Shown: positions 62,167-64,000 of the stretch, piece by piece
How positions within the stretch are numbered: position 1 is the stretch's first letter
How the letters are laid out: every line of letters starts with the position of its first letter
From: Cellvibrionaceae bacterium
Lineage (GTDB): Bacteria; Pseudomonadota; Gammaproteobacteria; Pseudomonadales; Cellvibrionaceae
Direction: 5' to 3'
NCBI GenBank assembly: GCA_021151695.1
Contig: JAGKWU010000003.1
Location: forward strand, 297,035-361,034
Length of the DNA stretch: 64,000 nucleotides
Made by a program: the position numbers and the translations under genes
Notes under the pieces: model-generated
What the model saw: the letters and a program-made list of their open reading frames with translations, nothing else
Database searches by the model: none
Told to the model about the DNA's origin: nothing

Positions 62167-62579
62167 CACATCACCGAACGTTTAACAAATGTTGTTGTAA
62201 TTGGCAATTTTGCCGCAGCAAGAGCGAAGGCTTCACGAGCCAGCTGTTCGCCCACACCGTCCATCTCGTACAGAACCTTGCCAGGACGGATTTGTGCTAC
62301 CCAGTACTCCACATTACCCTTACCTTTACCTTGACGAACTTCAAGAGGTTTTTCAGTAATTGGCTTGTCCGGAAATACACGAATCCAGATTTTACCGCCA
62401 CGCTTAACGTGACGAGTCATCGCTCTACGTGCTGCCTCAATTTGGCGAGCAGTTAAACGACCGCGACCAGTTGCCTTCAAGCCGAAGTCACCGAAGCTCA
62501 CTTTGGAGCCGCGCTGAGACAGACCGCGGTTGCGGCCCTTCATCTGCTTGCGAAACTTTGTACGCTTAGGTTGTAACAT
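62166..62579 (-). CDS. rplP: 50S ribosomal protein L16
   Basis: 137 aa, MLQPKRTKFRKQMKGRNRGL and IRVFPDKPITEKPLEVRQGKG, the loop near the A site. The Arg in the MGKGKG-type region is present (QGKGKGNVEYW). Its stop overlaps the rpmC start. Confidence 0.99.
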   Translation of the reverse strand: MLQPKRTKFRKQMKGRNRGLSQRGSKVSFGDFGLKATGRGRLTARQIEAARRAMTRHVKRGGKIWIRVFPDKPITEKPLEVRQGKGKGNVEYWVAQIRPGKVLYEMDGVGEQLAREAFALAAAKLPITTTFVKRSVM

Positions 62580-62591
62580 GTTGCGTACCCC

Positions 62592-63272
62592 TTACTTGGA
62601 CTTGGCAGTTTTCTTCTTGGCTGCAGCTTCGGTTTCAGAAACATCACCGATAACTTCGCCTTTGAAGATCCACACTTTTACACCAATGATGCCGTAGGTA
62701 GTGCTAGCTTCGGCGGTTGCGTAGTCGATATCTGCACGCAGTGTGTGCAGAGGAACACGCCCTTCACGATACCATTCACTACGGGCGATTTCGGCACCAC
62801 CCAAACGTCCACCTACCTGGATCTTGATGCCTTCGGCACCTTGACGCATGGCGTTTTGAACAGCGCGCTTCATAGCGCGACGGAACATAACGCGACGCTC
62901 CAATTGCTGGGCTACGCCCTGAGCAACCAGTGCACCATCCAAGTCTGGTTTACGAATTTCTTCGATGTTGATGTGCACTGGCACACCCATTTGCTTGCTG
63001 AGCTCAGCACGCAACTTATCAACATCTTCACCTTTTTTACCGATTACGATACCAGGACGTGCAGTGTGGATAGTGATGCGTGCAGTGTTAGCTGGACGCT
63101 CGATATCAACACGGCTTACAGATGCACTGGCCAGTTTTTCCTGAATGTACTTACGTACTTTCAAGTCAACAATCAGCTTATCTGCGTAATCAGTACCATC
63201 GGCATACCATACAGAGGTGTGCTTCTTGATAATACCGAGACGGATTCCGTTCGGATGTACTTTCTGACCCAT
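62592..63272 (-). CDS. rpsC: 30S ribosomal protein S3
   Basis: 226 aa, MGQKVHPNGIRLGIIKKHTS, KH domain with GIVIGKKGEDVDKLR (the GxxG RNA-binding loop) and the C-domain GAEIARSEWYREGRVPLHTL. It is part of the mRNA entry helicase. The Lys/Ala-rich tail is short, as in relatives. Confidence 0.99.
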   Translation of the reverse strand: MGQKVHPNGIRLGIIKKHTSVWYADGTDYADKLIVDLKVRKYIQEKLASASVSRVDIERPANTARITIHTARPGIVIGKKGEDVDKLRAELSKQMGVPVHINIEEIRKPDLDGALVAQGVAQQLERRVMFRRAMKRAVQNAMRQGAEGIKIQVGGRLGGAEIARSEWYREGRVPLHTLRADIDYATAEASTTYGIIGVKVWIFKGEVIGDVSETEAAAKKKTAKSK

Positions 63273-63287
63273 AACGCCTGCTCTCTA

Positions 63288-63620
63288 TTACTTGTCGGCT
63301 ACTTTGACGGTGATGTGACAAGTGCGCTTGGTGATGCGGTCTGCGCGACCTTTAGCGCGTGGACTAATGCGCTTCAGGCTCACACCTTCATCAACAAAAA
63401 TGGTTGATACTTTAAGAGCATCAACATCAGCACCTTCGTTGTGTTCTGCGTTAGCAATCGCAGACTCCAGTACTTTCTTAACAATCTCGGCACCCTTTTT
63501 AGTGCTGAATGCGAGAATATCAAGAGCATCTTCAACGCCTTTACCGCGAATTTGATCAGCCACCAAACGCGCTTTTTGCGCCGACAGACGAGCACCGCTT
63601 AATTTTGCTGCTACTTCCAT
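63288..63620 (-). CDS. rplV: 50S ribosomal protein L22
   Basis: 110 aa, MEVAAKLSGARLSAQKARLV and the C-terminal beta hairpin LKRISPRAKGRADRITKRTC that lines the exit tunnel (macrolide site). It appears complete. Confidence 0.99.
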   Translation of the reverse strand: MEVAAKLSGARLSAQKARLVADQIRGKGVEDALDILAFSTKKGAEIVKKVLESAIANAEHNEGADVDALKVSTIFVDEGVSLKRISPRAKGRADRITKRTCHITVKVADK

Positions 63621-63632
63621 CGTATACCTCGA

Positions 63633-63768
63633 TTAGCGTTTTTTCGCTTTCTTATCAGCGGCGAGACCAAGTCTTGATTGGACGACGATCATTGCTCGCG
63701 ATCGCGGCTTCGACCTTCTTAATCAGGTGAAGGTCGATGAAAGGACCTTTTTTCAGTGAACGTGGCAC
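63633..63768 (-). pseudogene. rpsS: Ribosomal protein S19 gene with internal out-of-frame deletion
   Basis: A GTG start (63768-63766) behind GAGGAAGAGACA encodes VPRSLKKGPFIDLHLIKKVE to TWSRR, i.e. S19 residues 1-37, then runs into TGA at 63657-63655. In another frame the same stretch continues as AADKKAKKR and TAA at 63635-63633, the normal S19 C-terminus. About 140 bp encoding roughly residues 38-83 (the conserved central RNA-binding part) are missing and the frame is lost. The junction lies in CGCCGCT, a heptamer expected at both ends of the lost segment, as in deletion between short repeats. Flanking rplB and rplV are normal and no second copy is visible. S19 is essential, so a sequencing, assembly or editing artefact is the first suspicion. 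Confidence 0.85.
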
Positions 63769-63802
63769 TGTCTCTTCCTCTATTCAGCTGTTAAGTCGGC
63801 GC

Positions 63803-64000
63803 TTATTTCTTGTCGCGACGACGAACAATCATGTTATCGGTGCGCTTGTTACTGCGCGTTTTGTAACCCTTGGTTGGAACACCCCATGGTGATACTGGAT
63901 GACGACCACCAGAAGTACGACCTTCACCACCACCCATTGGGTGATCGACCGGGTTCATCGCAACACCGCGAACAGTAGGACGAATGCCTAACCAACGTTT
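63803..64000 (-). CDS. rplB: 50S ribosomal protein L2, C-terminal part
   Basis: The last 65 residues of L2: KRWLGIRPTVRGVAMNPVDH, then PMGGGEGRTSGGRHPVSPWG and the basic end NMIVRRRDKK with TAA at 63805-63803. The GxxxNPVDHPxGGGEGR block near the peptidyl-transferase centre is intact. The gene continues beyond the window edge. It lies 34 bp upstream of the broken rpsS. Confidence 0.98.
   Translation of the reverse strand, partial: KRWLGIRPTVRGVAMNPVDHPMGGGEGRTSGGRHPVSPWGVPTKGYKTRSNKRTDNMIVRRRDKK

Noticed and set aside
62745..63407. 220-codon plus-strand ORF
   Set aside because: Antisense to rpsC and rplV; the ribosomal proteins are certain.
1..64000. CRISPR arrays, tRNA/rRNA genes, insertion sequences, prophage or toxin-antitoxin genes
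   Set aside because: Looked for and not seen: no regularly spaced repeats, no transposase or integrase motifs, no rRNA sequence and no tRNA cloverleaf noticed by eye.

Overview
The window looks like a chromosome segment of a polysaccharide-degrading gammaproteobacterium, most likely Cellvibrio or a close relative (Cellvibrionales). This is inferred from the S10/spc/alpha ribosomal gene order, the protein sequences, and a large TonB-receptor-based starch system; no database search was possible.

Region 1 (1-1.1 kb) holds housekeeping fragments: the end of a YceK-like lipoprotein, a DUF2061 membrane protein and a CYTH phosphatase. Region 2 (1.2-45.7 kb) is a starch/maltodextrin utilisation locus of unusual size. 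It has three TonB-dependent receptors (TBDRs), three pullulanase-type enzymes, three further GH13 amylase-type enzymes, a GH13 alpha-glucosidase, a GH15 glucoamylase lipoprotein, a GPH/MFS sugar transporter and a LacI-family regulator. It also has two PrnA-like flavin-dependent halogenases, an acyltransferase-3 membrane protein and an unrecognised 762-aa secreted protein. The inferred flow is: pullulanases, amylases and glucoamylase cut the polymer outside or at the outer membrane; TBDRs import maltodextrins; periplasmic enzymes and the alpha-glucosidase trim them; the MFS carrier takes up the products.

Twelve copies of the octamer ATACGTAT, all intergenic and all inside region 2, mark seven promoters. 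In most of these the proximal 14-bp palindrome lies exactly 5 bp upstream of a weak -35, followed by a 17-bp spacer and a -10. This gives a readable regulon, probably controlled by the LacI-family protein at 44.7-45.7 kb. An embedded two-component system (18.9-20.9 kb) may control the pullulanase beside it through a tandem GTTAAAA box.

Region 3 (45.9-52.8 kb) has a PEP-CTERM trypsin-like protease, a MacAB-type ABC exporter operon (adaptor, ATPase, two permeases) and a DUF2235 hydrolase. Region 4 (52.8-64 kb) is the ribosomal super-operon on the minus strand, from a partial rplB through secY and rpoA to rplQ. The rpsS (S19) gene in this operon is broken by an internal out-of-frame deletion of about 140 bp at a 7-bp repeat. 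Because S19 is essential, this is either a sequence error or a remarkable event.

No tRNA, rRNA, CRISPR array, insertion sequence or prophage was seen.
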